Assembly (NCBI GenBank): GCA_965276665.1
Contig: OZ255620.1
Coordinates: 930,001 to 994,000, forward strand
Length of the DNA: 64,000 bases
From: CAWGJC01 sp965276665
GTDB taxonomy: Bacteria > Pseudomonadota > Alphaproteobacteria > Acetobacterales > Acetobacteraceae
Direction of reading: 5' to 3'
Below the pieces are notes generated by a model. The model was not told the DNA's origin, did not search any database, and saw only the letters and a program-made list of their open reading frames with translations. The translations under genes and the position numbers were made by a program. Positions 44,203 to 54,082 of this stretch are shown here, piece after piece (position 1 is the stretch's first letter; the number at the start of each line of letters is the position of its first letter).

Positions 44203-44622
44203 ATGCGTTCCTCACACAGCAGCCGATTTGCCCGCGCCCGTCTGTCGGCCCTCGCAGGGTGCGTGCTCCTGGGGGCATGCTCAGCGGTCACGCAAGGCAC
44301 AACGCAGCAGGTCGCGGTGTCGACGCCAGGCTCGGAAGGCGCGTCCTGCCTTATCGCCGGTGGCGATGGCGTCAACATGACGGTGAACGTGCCCGCAACG
44401 GTTCGCCTTCCAAAGAGCAAGAATGATCTCCGGGTCACCTGCCAGGCCGCGAACCAGGCGCCAGTCACCCGGACCTTCAAGTCGTCCTACTCGAACTGGT
44501 CGTATGTTCAGACGCCGATCGGGTACGTTGCGGACGCAGCCACCGGCGCGATGTGGGTCTACCCGGCAAAGTTCGAGGTTCCGATGGGCGAAGGTCGGAC
44601 GGCCCCCAAGCCGCAGACATAG
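44203..44622 (+). CDS. Small lipoprotein
   Basis: 139 residues with a signal ending LAGCVLLGACSAVTQGTTQQ (lipobox LGAC). The mature part (VSTPGSEGASCLIAGGDGVN, VPATVRLPKSKNDLRVTC) is beta-rich, similar to PEGA-like surface proteins. It sits between the sensor gene and mdtA in the same direction, with no recognised role. Confidence 0.65.
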   Translation: MRSSHSSRFARARLSALAGCVLLGACSAVTQGTTQQVAVSTPGSEGASCLIAGGDGVNMTVNVPATVRLPKSKNDLRVTCQAANQAPVTRTFKSSYSNWSYVQTPIGYVADAATGAMWVYPAKFEVPMGEGRTAPKPQT

Positions 44623-44883
44623 TACGAACCCGCACCCTTGCCGCGGAGACCCGGCCGCGTCGGATGACCGCTGCGGTAACATGACGAGACGGGTCTGAGC
44701 CCACGCCTGAAACACGTACAGATGCATTCCCGGTCATGCCCGGCTGCGTCGAAGTCCGAACCGCGCAAAACCGTGAGCCGTCAGAAGAGGGGGGCGGTGC
44801 AAACCCGCCCGTATCTACCAAGCGAGCGATCAGCTCGATGCCGCATAGGTCCGGCAGCCCCAGGGCTGCCCTCGGAACGCAGA

Positions 44884-46125
44884 ATGAATGATCTTCCTGA
44901 CATAGGCCGTCCATCGACGCGCGGGGAACCGGACGCCGCGCAATCAAAGGCAAGAGCGCCGACATCCGCCGCGCGACCGCGTCACCATGGCAGGACTGCG
45001 ATCCTCGCCTTGTTGGGTCTCGTGATGCTCACGGTCGGGGTATTTGCGCTACGGGGCCGCCATCCCAAAGGCGCAGGCCCCAATGTGGATGAGAGCGCGG
45101 AGGCCCCTCCGGTTCAGGCAGTGCTCGCCACCTTCGGCGATATCGATACCGTCCTCAGCGCGATCGGCACCGTCACCCCGCTTGCGACGGTGACGATAAA
45201 GACGCAGATCAACGGACAGCTTCAGGATGTCGGGTTCACGGAGGGGCAGAAGGTCCACCGCGGAGACTTTCTGGCACAGATCGATCCGCGACCCTACCAG
45301 GCAGCGCTGGAGCAGTATTCGGGCCAGCTAGCCAAGGATCAGGCAACGCTCCGGCAGGCCCAAACCGATTTGACGCGATATCAGCGCCTGTTGAAGGCGG
45401 ACAGCATCGCGCGGCAACAGCCCGAGGACCAAGCGTTCGTCGTTGCCCAAGACGAGGCTGCAATCCGCTCCGACCAAGGGCAGGTCGACACGCAGAAACT
45501 CAACCTCCTCTACACGAGGATCGTCTCCCCCGTGGATGGGCGAGTGGGCCTCCGACAGGTGGACCCGGGAAACTACGTGCAGACCACGGACACAACGGGG
45601 CTCGTCGTTGTGACGCAAACGCAGCCGATCTCGGCGATCTTTGCCCTGCCCGAAGACAACCTTCCCGCGGTCCTGAAGAACTACCGCGGCGGAGCCACCT
45701 TGAAGGTCGCGCTGTTCGATCGTGCGAACGACACTGAGCTCGCAACCGGCAAGCTGTCGACGATCGACAACCAGGTCGACACCACCACGGGCACATGGAA
45801 GCTGCGCGCGTTGTTCGACAACGCCGATGAGACGCTGTTCCCGAGCCAGTTCGTCAATGTGCGGCTGACTGTCAGCACTCTGCACGACGTGGTGACGGTT
45901 CCCGCGGCCGCGGTGCAACGTGGCGAACCCGGCGCATACGTCTACGTGGTGTCGCAGGATGGCAAGGTCGCCGTTCGGCCCGTCAAGACCGGCGTCGTCG
46001 ACGGCGCCCGGATACAGATCGTCAGCGGCCTGTCCGCGAACGACCACGTGGTGCTAAGCGGTTTCGACCGCCTTCACGACGGCGCGCTCGTCAAGGTGCT
46101 GCCCGGCCCGGGCACGGCGCCATGA
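44884..46125 (+). CDS. mdtA: MdtA-type RND periplasmic adaptor
   Basis: 413 residues from the ATG at 44884. A membrane anchor (AILALLGLVMLTVGVFALRG) is followed by FGDIDTVLSAIGTVTPLATV, the lipoyl half-motif GQLQDVGFTEGQKVHRGDFL, a helical hairpin (YQAALEQYSGQLAKDQATLR), the second lipoyl half SPVDGRVGLRQVDPGNYV, and the beta-barrel domain. It bridges the inner-membrane pump and the outer-membrane channel. The stop overlaps mdtB. Confidence 0.9.
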   Translation: MNDLPDIGRPSTRGEPDAAQSKARAPTSAARPRHHGRTAILALLGLVMLTVGVFALRGRHPKGAGPNVDESAEAPPVQAVLATFGDIDTVLSAIGTVTPLATVTIKTQINGQLQDVGFTEGQKVHRGDFLAQIDPRPYQAALEQYSGQLAKDQATLRQAQTDLTRYQRLLKADSIARQQPEDQAFVVAQDEAAIRSDQGQVDTQKLNLLYTRIVSPVDGRVGLRQVDPGNYVQTTDTTGLVVVTQTQPISAIFALPEDNLPAVLKNYRGGATLKVALFDRANDTELATGKLSTIDNQVDTTTGTWKLRALFDNADETLFPSQFVNVRLTVSTLHDVVTVPAAAVQRGEPGAYVYVVSQDGKVAVRPVKTGVVDGARIQIVSGLSANDHVVLSGFDRLHDGALVKVLPGPGTAP

Positions 46126-49100
46126 ATCCCTCGCAGCTGTTCATCATGCGCCCGGTCGGCACGATCCTGCTGATGGTGGCGATCGTCATGGCCGGCGTGC
46201 TCGGGTTCACCTACCTGCCGCTCTCGGCTTTGCCGGAGGTAGATTATCCGACCATCCAGGTGCAAACCTTCTATCCGGGCGCCAGCCCGGACGTGATGAC
46301 GACCGCAGTGACCGCACCGTTGGAACAGCAATTCGGCCAGATGCCCGGCCTGAACCAGATGATCTCCACCAGCTCCGGCGACTCATCTGTCATCACCCTG
46401 CAGTTCAACCTCTCCTTGAACATCGACGTGGCGGAGCAGGAGGTGCAGGCCGCCATCAACGCGGCCAACAACCTGCTGCCGTCGAACCTCCCGTCGCCCC
46501 CGATCTACGCCAAGGTCAATCCGGCCGACACGCCCATCATGACGCTGGCGGTCACGTCGAAGACGTTGCCGCAGACCCAGGTCGAGGACATCGCCAACAC
46601 GCGGTTGGCCATGAAGATATCGCAGCTCCCCGGCGTCGGCCTGGTCGGCATTTCCGGCGGCCATCGTCCGGCCGTCCGCATCCGCATCAAGCCGCAGGCG
46701 CTCGCTGCTTACGGACTCAACATCGATGACGTGCGGAGCACGATCGGCAACCTTAACGTCAATCTCCCGAAGGGCAGTTTCGAGGGCGCCCGCCTGTCGA
46801 CGGCGATCAACACCAGTGACCAGATCGCCAGCGCCGCCCAATACGCCAGTGCCGTCATCGCCTGGCGGAACGGCGCCGCGGTCCGGCTGTCCGACATCGC
46901 GGAGGTGATCGACGGCGCCGAGAACACGCAGCTCGCCGCCTGGGCGAACCGAACGCCCGCCATCATCCTTGCGGTCCAGCGGCAGCCGGGCGCCAACGTG
47001 GTGGCCGTCGTCAAGCAGGTCAGCGCCCTGTTGCCATCGTTGCGGAGCGCCCTTCCAGGGGGTGTCGACGTCGCCCTGCTGTCGGATCGAACCACCACGA
47101 TCCGGGCGTCGGTGTCGGATGTGGAATTCGAGCTGGTGCTCGCCGTGGCACTGGTCGTGCTGGTGATCTTCCTCTTCCTGCGCAATTTCCGTGCGACGAT
47201 CATCCCAAGCCTGTCTGCGCCCGTGTCGCTCATCGGCACGTTCGGCGTGATGTACATGCTGGGGTTCTCGCTCGACAATCTCTCGCTCATGGCGCTGACG
47301 GTCTCGACCGGTTTCGTCGTCGACGATGCCATCGTCATGATCGAGAACATCACCCGGTATATCGATGCGGGGGAGCCACCGCTCCAGGCGGCGCTCAAGG
47401 GCGCCAAACAGATCGGCTTCACCATCATTTCGCTGACGGCATCGCTGATTGCAGTGCTCATACCGCTGCTGTTCATGGGCGATGTGGTCGGGCGGCTGTT
47501 CCATGAGTTCGCCCTCACGCTCACCGCAACCATCGTGATCTCCGCCATCGTCTCGTTGACGCTGGTGCCGATGCTGTGTGCACAGATGCTGCGCAGGGGC
47601 GACGAGGCCGAGCGCAACCGATTCGACCTTGCCGCCGAGCGCGCGTTCAACACGCTTGTCGACCAGTATGCCCGGGCGCTGAACTGGGTGCTCGACCGGG
47701 AGCGGACGACGCTCGCCGTCGCCGTGGCGACGCTCGGCGTCACCATCGCCCTTTACGTGCTCATCCCCAAGGGCTTCTTCCCGACGCAGGACACCGGGGA
47801 ACTCCGCGGCATATCGCAAGCGGCCCAGACGATCTCTTACGCCGCCATGGCCGAGCGTCAGCAGGCACTGGCCGACGCCATCCTGAAGGACCCCGACATC
47901 GCCGGCCTGAGCTCCTTCATCGGTGTAGACGGCACCAACCCGACCCTCAACACCGGTCGGTTCCAGATCACGCTCAAGCCGCCTGGGCAGCGATCCCAGG
48001 GCGCGACGGGAATCATCGCGCGGCTGCGGCGCGAGGTCGCGGGCGTTCAAGGCATCACCCTCGCCTTGTTGCCGGCCCAGGACCTGGCGATCAGTGCGGC
48101 CGTCAGCCCTTCACGCTACCAGTTCGTGCTGCAGAACCCCGATCCATCCGAATTCGCGGTCTGGATACCGCGACTGGTGGCGCGCCTCCGCGCCGACCCA
48201 GCACTCGCGGACATCGCCAGCGATCTGCAAACCGATGGCCAGGAGCTTGACATCGTGATCGACCGGGCAACGGCAGCGCGGTTCGGCATCACGCCGGCAA
48301 CGGTCGACAACGCGCTCTACGACATCTTCGGCCAGCGCATCATCTCGACCGTCTACACCCAGTCAAATCAGTACCGCGTCATCCTGGAAGCGGATGCGTC
48401 CGCCCGGGCTTCCGTCGATGGTCTGTCGCAAATCTATCTGCCCTCGTCCTCCTCCACGACGCAAGGTCAGGTACCCCTATCGGCAATCATTCACCTGGAG
48501 CGGCACAGCGCCGCGTTGCAGGTCACGCATTACAGCCAGTTCCCAGCTACGGTCATCTCGTTCAACGCGGCGCCGGGCGTGTCGCTCGGGGCCGCGGTTC
48601 AGGCCGTCATCGAAAGCGAGGCGGCGCTGCACCTGCCCGCCAGCTTCATCACCGCGTTCCAGGGTGAGGCGGCGGCGTTCGAGTCCTCGCTGTCCAATGA
48701 GGGTTTCCTGCTCCTGGCCGCGATGGCCACGGTCTACATCGTGCTCGGGGTGCTCTACGAAAGCTTCGTTCACCCGGTGACGATTCTCTCCACCCTGCCG
48801 TCAGCGGGCGTGGGAGCCTTGCTGATGTTGATGGCAACCGGCCACGAGCTGGACATCATTGCGATCATCGGCCTCGTGCTTCTCATCGGCATCGTCAAGA
48901 AGAATGCGATCATGATGATCGACTTCGCACTCGCGGCCGAGCGCGAGGAGGGCCGCCCGCCGCGTGATGCCATTTTCGAGGCCTGTCGCCTCCGTTTTCG
49001 GCCCATTCTGATGACCACCATGGCGGCATTGCTCGGGGCGTTGCCGCTGGCGCTCAGCGGCGGGACCGGGGCGGAACTACGCCGGCCGCTCGGCCTCGCC

Positions 49101-49232
49101 ATCATCGGTGGCCTGACCATCAGCCAGTTGCTGACGCTGTTCACCACGCCGGTGATCTATCTCGCCTTCGATCGGTTGGCCTTGCGGATGCGAGGCCCTG
49201 GAAGGGACCCCGCAGCGCAGGCGGCGGAATAG
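46122..49232 (+). CDS. mdtB: RND efflux pump subunit MdtB-type
   Basis: 1036 residues with twelve membrane helices and two large periplasmic loops. Motifs: FIMRPVGTILLMVAIVMAGV, GASPDVMTTAVTAPLE, SLDNLSLMALTVSTGFVVDD (proton-relay helix 4 with Asp pair), and LLIGIVKKNAIMMIDFALAA. Proton-driven export of drugs, detergents or bile-salt-like compounds together with MdtC. It overlaps mdtA by four bases. Confidence 0.9.
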   Translation: MNPSQLFIMRPVGTILLMVAIVMAGVLGFTYLPLSALPEVDYPTIQVQTFYPGASPDVMTTAVTAPLEQQFGQMPGLNQMISTSSGDSSVITLQFNLSLNIDVAEQEVQAAINAANNLLPSNLPSPPIYAKVNPADTPIMTLAVTSKTLPQTQVEDIANTRLAMKISQLPGVGLVGISGGHRPAVRIRIKPQALAAYGLNIDDVRSTIGNLNVNLPKGSFEGARLSTAINTSDQIASAAQYASAVIAWRNGAAVRLSDIAEVIDGAENTQLAAWANRTPAIILAVQRQPGANVVAVVKQVSALLPSLRSALPGGVDVALLSDRTTTIRASVSDVEFELVLAVALVVLVIFLFLRNFRATIIPSLSAPVSLIGTFGVMYMLGFSLDNLSLMALTVSTGFVVDDAIVMIENITRYIDAGEPPLQAALKGAKQIGFTIISLTASLIAVLIPLLFMGDVVGRLFHEFALTLTATIVISAIVSLTLVPMLCAQMLRRGDEAERNRFDLAAERAFNTLVDQYARALNWVLDRERTTLAVAVATLGVTIALYVLIPKGFFPTQDTGELRGISQAAQTISYAAMAERQQALADAILKDPDIAGLSSFIGVDGTNPTLNTGRFQITLKPPGQRSQGATGIIARLRREVAGVQGITLALLPAQDLAISAAVSPSRYQFVLQNPDPSEFAVWIPRLVARLRADPALADIASDLQTDGQELDIVIDRATAARFGITPATVDNALYDIFGQRIISTVYTQSNQYRVILEADASARASVDGLSQIYLPSSSSTTQGQVPLSAIIHLERHSAALQVTHYSQFPATVISFNAAPGVSLGAAVQAVIESEAALHLPASFITAFQGEAAAFESSLSNEGFLLLAAMATVYIVLGVLYESFVHPVTILSTLPSAGVGALLMLMATGHELDIIAIIGLVLLIGIVKKNAIMMIDFALAAEREEGRPPRDAIFEACRLRFRPILMTTMAALLGALPLALSGGTGAELRRPLGLAIIGGLTISQLLTLFTTPVIYLAFDRLALRMRGPGRDPAAQAAE

Positions 49233-49236
49233 TCCG

Positions 49237-52200
49237 ATGAATATTCCGGCATTGTTCGTGGCGCGTCCCGTGGCAACCACGTTGCTGACGATTGCCATCG
49301 CGCTCGCGGGATTGCTCGCCTATGCGAAGCTACCCGTCGCATCGCTGCCGCAAGTGGACCTGCCGACCATCGTGGTCACCGCGAAGCTGCCGGGAGCCAG
49401 CCCGGATACCGTCGCCTCGTCGGTCGCCGAGCCTCTGGAACGCTATCTGGGTCAGATCGCCGACGTGACCGAGATGACGTCCCAAAGCACCCTCGGCCAG
49501 GCTCAAATCGTCCTGCAGTTCGGCCTCGATCGCGACATTGATGGCGCGTCGCGCGACGTGGAGGCCGCGATCAACGCCGCACATGCGGACCTACCGTCTG
49601 ACCTGCGCAGCAATCCGACCTACCGCAAGATCAACCCGGCCAGTGCGCCCATCCTGATTCTTGCTTTGACGTCCAAGACCCTGAACAAGGCCCAGCTGTA
49701 TGACGCGGCGTCGCGCGTGCTGCAGCAGAGACTCTCCCAGCTCCCCGGCGTGGGGCAGTTCTCGCTTGGCGGCGCCAGCCTGCCAGCCGTTCGGGTCGAG
49801 CTGAACCCGACGACGCTGTTCCACTACGGCATAGGCCTGGAGGACGTGCGTGCGGCGCTCGCCTCCGCCAACGCCGACAGCCCCAAGGGAACCGTCGACG
49901 ACACAAACGGTCATTGGCAGATCAACACCAACGACCAGGCAAACCAAGCGTCCGACTATCGGCCTTTAGTGGTGGCGTGGCGCAATGGCGCCGCGGTGCG
50001 GCTCAGCGATTTGGGCGACGTCGTCGATTCCGTGGAGGACTTGCGCAACGTCGGTCTTTATAACGGCGACGCCGCCGTGATGGCGCTCCTATTCCGCCGG
50101 CCCGGCGCCAACGTCATCGAGACCATCGATCAGGTAAAGGCAGCCCTCCCATATCTTCGCTCGGCGCTTCCGGGTGGGACCCAACTCACCGTCATCGGGG
50201 ATTTCAGCAACACCATCCGCGCATCGCTCCACGACACGGAAATGACCCTCGTCATCTCGGTGGTGCTTGTCACCCTGGTCGTCTTTGCCTTTCTGCGGGA
50301 CTGGCGCGCCACCCTCGTGCCCGCGACCGCGGTTCCGGTGTCCATCGTCGGCACATTCGCAGCGATGTACCTTCTCGGCTTCAGCCTGGACAATCTGTCG
50401 CTGATGGCTTTGACCATCTCGACCGGTTTCGTCGTGGACGACGCCATCGTCGTGCAGGAGAACATAGCCCGACATCTCGATGCAGGCATGCCGCGCCTGA
50501 GGGCCGCCGTGCAAGGCGCTGGCGAGGTGGCATTCACCGTGTTGTCGATGAGCGTTTCACTGATCGCCGTCTTCATCCCGATCCTGTTCATGGGCGGCGT
50601 CATCGGCCGGCTTTTCCAGGAGTTCGCAATGACCCTATCGGTCGCAATCCTGGTTTCACTTGTCGTCTCGTTCACCACCACGCCGATGATGTGCGCCCTG
50701 TTCTTGCGGGAGCAACGGGAGGGGCGTGCAGCACGACCGGGCATGTTCGACCGGCTGCAGGGCGGTTATTTGCGATCACTTGGCTGGGCGTTGCGACATC
50801 GCCGGGTCATGCTCGTCGTGCTGGTAGCGACAGTGGGTGTCAACGTCCTTCTGATCAAGGCGGTGCCGAAGGGTGCCTTCCCGGACCAGGATACCGGCCG
50901 GATGCTTGGCTCGATGACGCCCGACCAGGGCGCTTCGTTCGACATGATGCAGCAGCAGCTTGCCCGAGGGATCGACATCATCAAGCGCGACCCGGCAGTC
51001 GAGGCGGTGGTTGGGTTCTCCGGCGCGGGTGGGCCACCCACCGCCAGCGCCGCCGCGGCCACCTTGTTCGTCTCACTGAAGCCGCGCGGGCAACGGACTG
51101 GCGCCACCGGCGTGGTGGCCAGACTTGCCAAACAGCTCGACGGGATTGCCGGCGCCCGATTCTATCTCAACCCGGTCCAGGAAATCGGCACTGGCGGCCG
51201 GCAGAGCAACGCCGCTTATCAATACACGCTCGAGGCCGACAGCCCCGAAGGCCTGTATTCCTGGACACCGAAGCTCGTCACAGCGCTCCAAGAAGATTCG
51301 CGACTGCGGGACGTCAACGCAGACCTTCAGCAAAATGGCCGGCAAGCCAATCTCACGATCGACCGCGACACCACGGCGCGCCTCGCCATTACCCCGATGC
51401 AGATCGACAACACCCTCTACGACGCATTCGGCCAACGCCAGGTGTCGGTGATCTACAGCGCGCAGAACCAGTATCACGTCGTCATGGAGGTGGCCCCTCG
51501 CTACTGGCAGGATCCGCAGATGCTCAAGCAGATCTGGGTCAGCACATCCGGCGGATCGGCCAGCGGCACGCAGACCACCAACGCCGTTCCTGGGACTGTC
51601 TCTCAGTCGAGCAGCACGAACAGCGTCACGACGGCTGCGACGGCGGCCTCGACGCAGTCGGTACGGAACGCCGCCACCAACGCCATCGCCACCGTCGGTC
51701 ATGGTTCCAGTTCATCGGGCGCAGCGGTTAGCGTGAGCAAGGAGACGATGGTTCCCCTTGCCGCCGTGACCCGGCTGGAGGACGCCAACACGCCGCTGAC
51801 GGTCAATCATCAGGGTCCTTTCGTTGCGGCCACGATCTCGTTCAACTTGCCGCCCGGCGGCACGCTGGACAAAGCTATTGCCGCTGTCGCACAAGCCAGC
51901 CGCAGAATTGGAATGCCGGCCACCATACACGGCGAGTTCGGCGGCACGGCAAAAGTCTTTCAGGAATCGCTGTCGAGCGAGCCCATTTTGCTCGCCGCCG
52001 CCCTCGTTGCGATGTACCTTGTTCTCGGCGTGCTCTACGAGAGCTTCGTCCACCCGCTCACGATCCTCTCGACGCTCCCCTCGGCCGGCGTCGGGGCGGT
52101 ACTGGCACTCCTGCTGACGGGGACCGAGTTCTCGATCATCGCCCTGATCGGGATCATCCTTCTGATTGGTATCGTCAAGAAGAACGCGATCATGATGATC

Positions 52201-52518
52201 GACTTCGCGGTCGTGGAGCAACGCGACAATGATCGCGGCTCCGTCGCTGCGATTACCGAAGCCTGCCGGCTCCGGTTCCGGCCGATCATGATGACGACGA
52301 TGACGGCGTTGCTTGGGGCGCTTCCTCTGGTTCTAAGCTTCGGCGAGGGCAGCGAACTGCGCCGGCCACTCGGCATCGCGATCGTGGGCGGTCTGATCGT
52401 CAGCCAAATACTCACGCTCTACACGACACCCGCCGTCTACGTCACGTTCGACCGCTTTCAGCGCCGATCCCGGGGCGGGCGATTGAGGTTGGCCGGCGCG
52501 GCGGGAGCAGCAGAATGA
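49237..52518 (+). CDS. mdtC: RND efflux pump subunit MdtC-type
   Basis: 1093 residues, same architecture (PALFVARPVATTLLTIAIAL; SLDNLSLMALTISTGFVVDD; LLIGIVKKNAIMMIDFAVVE). About 65 residues longer than E. coli MdtC, because of a Ser/Thr/Ala-rich insert around residues 768-828 (GGSASGTQTTNAVPG, STNSVTTAATAASTQSV) in the second periplasmic loop. MdtB and MdtC form a heterotrimer. Four bases follow mdtB, and the stop overlaps the next gene. Confidence 0.9.
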   Translation: MNIPALFVARPVATTLLTIAIALAGLLAYAKLPVASLPQVDLPTIVVTAKLPGASPDTVASSVAEPLERYLGQIADVTEMTSQSTLGQAQIVLQFGLDRDIDGASRDVEAAINAAHADLPSDLRSNPTYRKINPASAPILILALTSKTLNKAQLYDAASRVLQQRLSQLPGVGQFSLGGASLPAVRVELNPTTLFHYGIGLEDVRAALASANADSPKGTVDDTNGHWQINTNDQANQASDYRPLVVAWRNGAAVRLSDLGDVVDSVEDLRNVGLYNGDAAVMALLFRRPGANVIETIDQVKAALPYLRSALPGGTQLTVIGDFSNTIRASLHDTEMTLVISVVLVTLVVFAFLRDWRATLVPATAVPVSIVGTFAAMYLLGFSLDNLSLMALTISTGFVVDDAIVVQENIARHLDAGMPRLRAAVQGAGEVAFTVLSMSVSLIAVFIPILFMGGVIGRLFQEFAMTLSVAILVSLVVSFTTTPMMCALFLREQREGRAARPGMFDRLQGGYLRSLGWALRHRRVMLVVLVATVGVNVLLIKAVPKGAFPDQDTGRMLGSMTPDQGASFDMMQQQLARGIDIIKRDPAVEAVVGFSGAGGPPTASAAAATLFVSLKPRGQRTGATGVVARLAKQLDGIAGARFYLNPVQEIGTGGRQSNAAYQYTLEADSPEGLYSWTPKLVTALQEDSRLRDVNADLQQNGRQANLTIDRDTTARLAITPMQIDNTLYDAFGQRQVSVIYSAQNQYHVVMEVAPRYWQDPQMLKQIWVSTSGGSASGTQTTNAVPGTVSQSSSTNSVTTAATAASTQSVRNAATNAIATVGHGSSSSGAAVSVSKETMVPLAAVTRLEDANTPLTVNHQGPFVAATISFNLPPGGTLDKAIAAVAQASRRIGMPATIHGEFGGTAKVFQESLSSEPILLAAALVAMYLVLGVLYESFVHPLTILSTLPSAGVGAVLALLLTGTEFSIIALIGIILLIGIVKKNAIMMIDFAVVEQRDNDRGSVAAITEACRLRFRPIMMTTMTALLGALPLVLSFGEGSELRRPLGIAIVGGLIVSQILTLYTTPAVYVTFDRFQRRSRGGRLRLAGAAGAAE

Positions 52519-54005
52519 AACGCTCTCTCCTCCTCGCGGCACTACCGCTGGCCGCCTGCACCGTCGGTCCGGACTACCATCGGCCGGCGGCGATCGTGTC
52601 GCCCCTCTACAAGGAGGCGGCATATTCTGAAGGCGCGCTTGCCGCGCGCTACGGCTGGAAGCTGGCCACGCCGCGCGCCGACCTCAGCAAGGGCGCGTGG
52701 TGGTCGGTGTTCAACGACCCGGTGCTGGACGGACTGGAGCGGCAGGTCGCCGTCACCAACCAGAACGTCAAGCAGTCGGAGGCCAACTACCGCCAGGCCG
52801 TGGCCCTGGTCCGCGAGGCACAGGCGAACCTTTTTCCAACCGTCACCCTCACGCCAAGCGTAAAGCGAGAGACGCTCAACAGCCTCGGATCGTTCTCGAC
52901 CGGAGGGGGCAGCGGGAGCGCTGCCGGCAAGGCCATCACGGAATATAGCGTGCAGGGTAGCGCCTCGTGGGACCTCGATGTCTGGGGCCGCATCCGCCGC
53001 CAGGTGGAAAGCCAGCAGGCCGCAGCCCAGGTCAGCGCCGCAGACCTGGCCAACGCGACGCTCTCGGCGCAAGGCACGCTCGCCACAGACTATTTCGACA
53101 TGCGGGCGTCGGACTCGATGATCCGGCTGCTGACCGACACCGTCACCGCCTACCGCAAGACGCTACAGATCACCCAGACGCAATACGAGCTAGGCACCGC
53201 CTCGCGCGGCGATGTCGCGACGGCGGACGCGCAGCTCAAGACGACCCAGGCGCAACTGGTCGGCGCGGGTGTGCAGCGCGCGCAGTACGAACATGCCATT
53301 GCCGTCCTGACAGGCCACCCGCCGGCTGATCTCTCCTTACCTGCGGCTCCGCTCACGACGGCCGTTCCGACCATCCCGATCGGCGTGCCGTCGGCGTTGC
53401 TCGAGCGGCGGCCGGATATCGCAGCGGCCGAGCGCACCATGGCGGAACAAAATGCCCAGATCGGCGTCGCCGTAGCCGCCTATTACCCGGACATCTCGCT
53501 TAGCGCTGCGTTCGGCTATGCTGGTAATCCCCTCTCCAAGCTGTTCACTCTCGCCAACCAGGTCTGGTCGCTCGGCGCCTCCGCCACGGAGACGCTCATC
53601 GATGGCGGCTTGCGTCGCGCGACGTTATCGGCAGCTCATGCCGGCTATGACGCGGACGTGGCGAGCTACCGCCAGACGGTCTTGAGCGCATTCCAACAAG
53701 TCGAAGACGATCTGTCCTCGCTGCGGATCCTTGAACAGCAGGCTGCCGCCCAGGACGCTGCCGTGGCCTCTGCCAAGCGCGCCGTCGACGTGACGATCAA
53801 CGAGTATCGCGGCGGGACGATCGCCTACACCTCCGTCATCACCGAGCAGACGCAGCTGCTGTCGGACCAGCAAACCGCAGTGACGATCCAACAGGATCGC
53901 CTGGTTGCGGCTGTGGGCCTGCTGCAGGCGCTGGGTGGGGGATGGCAGGCCAGCGACCTGCCGGCCAAGCAACCACTGGATCTGACCGCGGCGATCAGGC
54001 CGTAG
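52515..54005 (+). CDS. NodT-family outer-membrane efflux lipoprotein
   Basis: 496 residues. Signal with lipobox LLLAALPLAACTVGPDYHRP, then two OEP repeats with long helices (VKQSEANYRQAVALVREAQA; ERRPDIAAAERTMAEQNAQI, the classic NodT motif). A TolC-like trimeric channel that completes the MdtABC pump. The four-gene set is one operon by its overlaps. Confidence 0.9.
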   Translation: MKRSLLLAALPLAACTVGPDYHRPAAIVSPLYKEAAYSEGALAARYGWKLATPRADLSKGAWWSVFNDPVLDGLERQVAVTNQNVKQSEANYRQAVALVREAQANLFPTVTLTPSVKRETLNSLGSFSTGGGSGSAAGKAITEYSVQGSASWDLDVWGRIRRQVESQQAAAQVSAADLANATLSAQGTLATDYFDMRASDSMIRLLTDTVTAYRKTLQITQTQYELGTASRGDVATADAQLKTTQAQLVGAGVQRAQYEHAIAVLTGHPPADLSLPAAPLTTAVPTIPIGVPSALLERRPDIAAAERTMAEQNAQIGVAVAAYYPDISLSAAFGYAGNPLSKLFTLANQVWSLGASATETLIDGGLRRATLSAAHAGYDADVASYRQTVLSAFQQVEDDLSSLRILEQQAAAQDAAVASAKRAVDVTINEYRGGTIAYTSVITEQTQLLSDQQTAVTIQQDRLVAAVGLLQALGGGWQASDLPAKQPLDLTAAIRP

Positions 54006-54082
54006 CGAGGAGCCGTTTGTCACGTTCACCCACGGAGCCTGACGATCGCCCAAAGCCGTAATATCGAAAGGAGAATGTCGTC

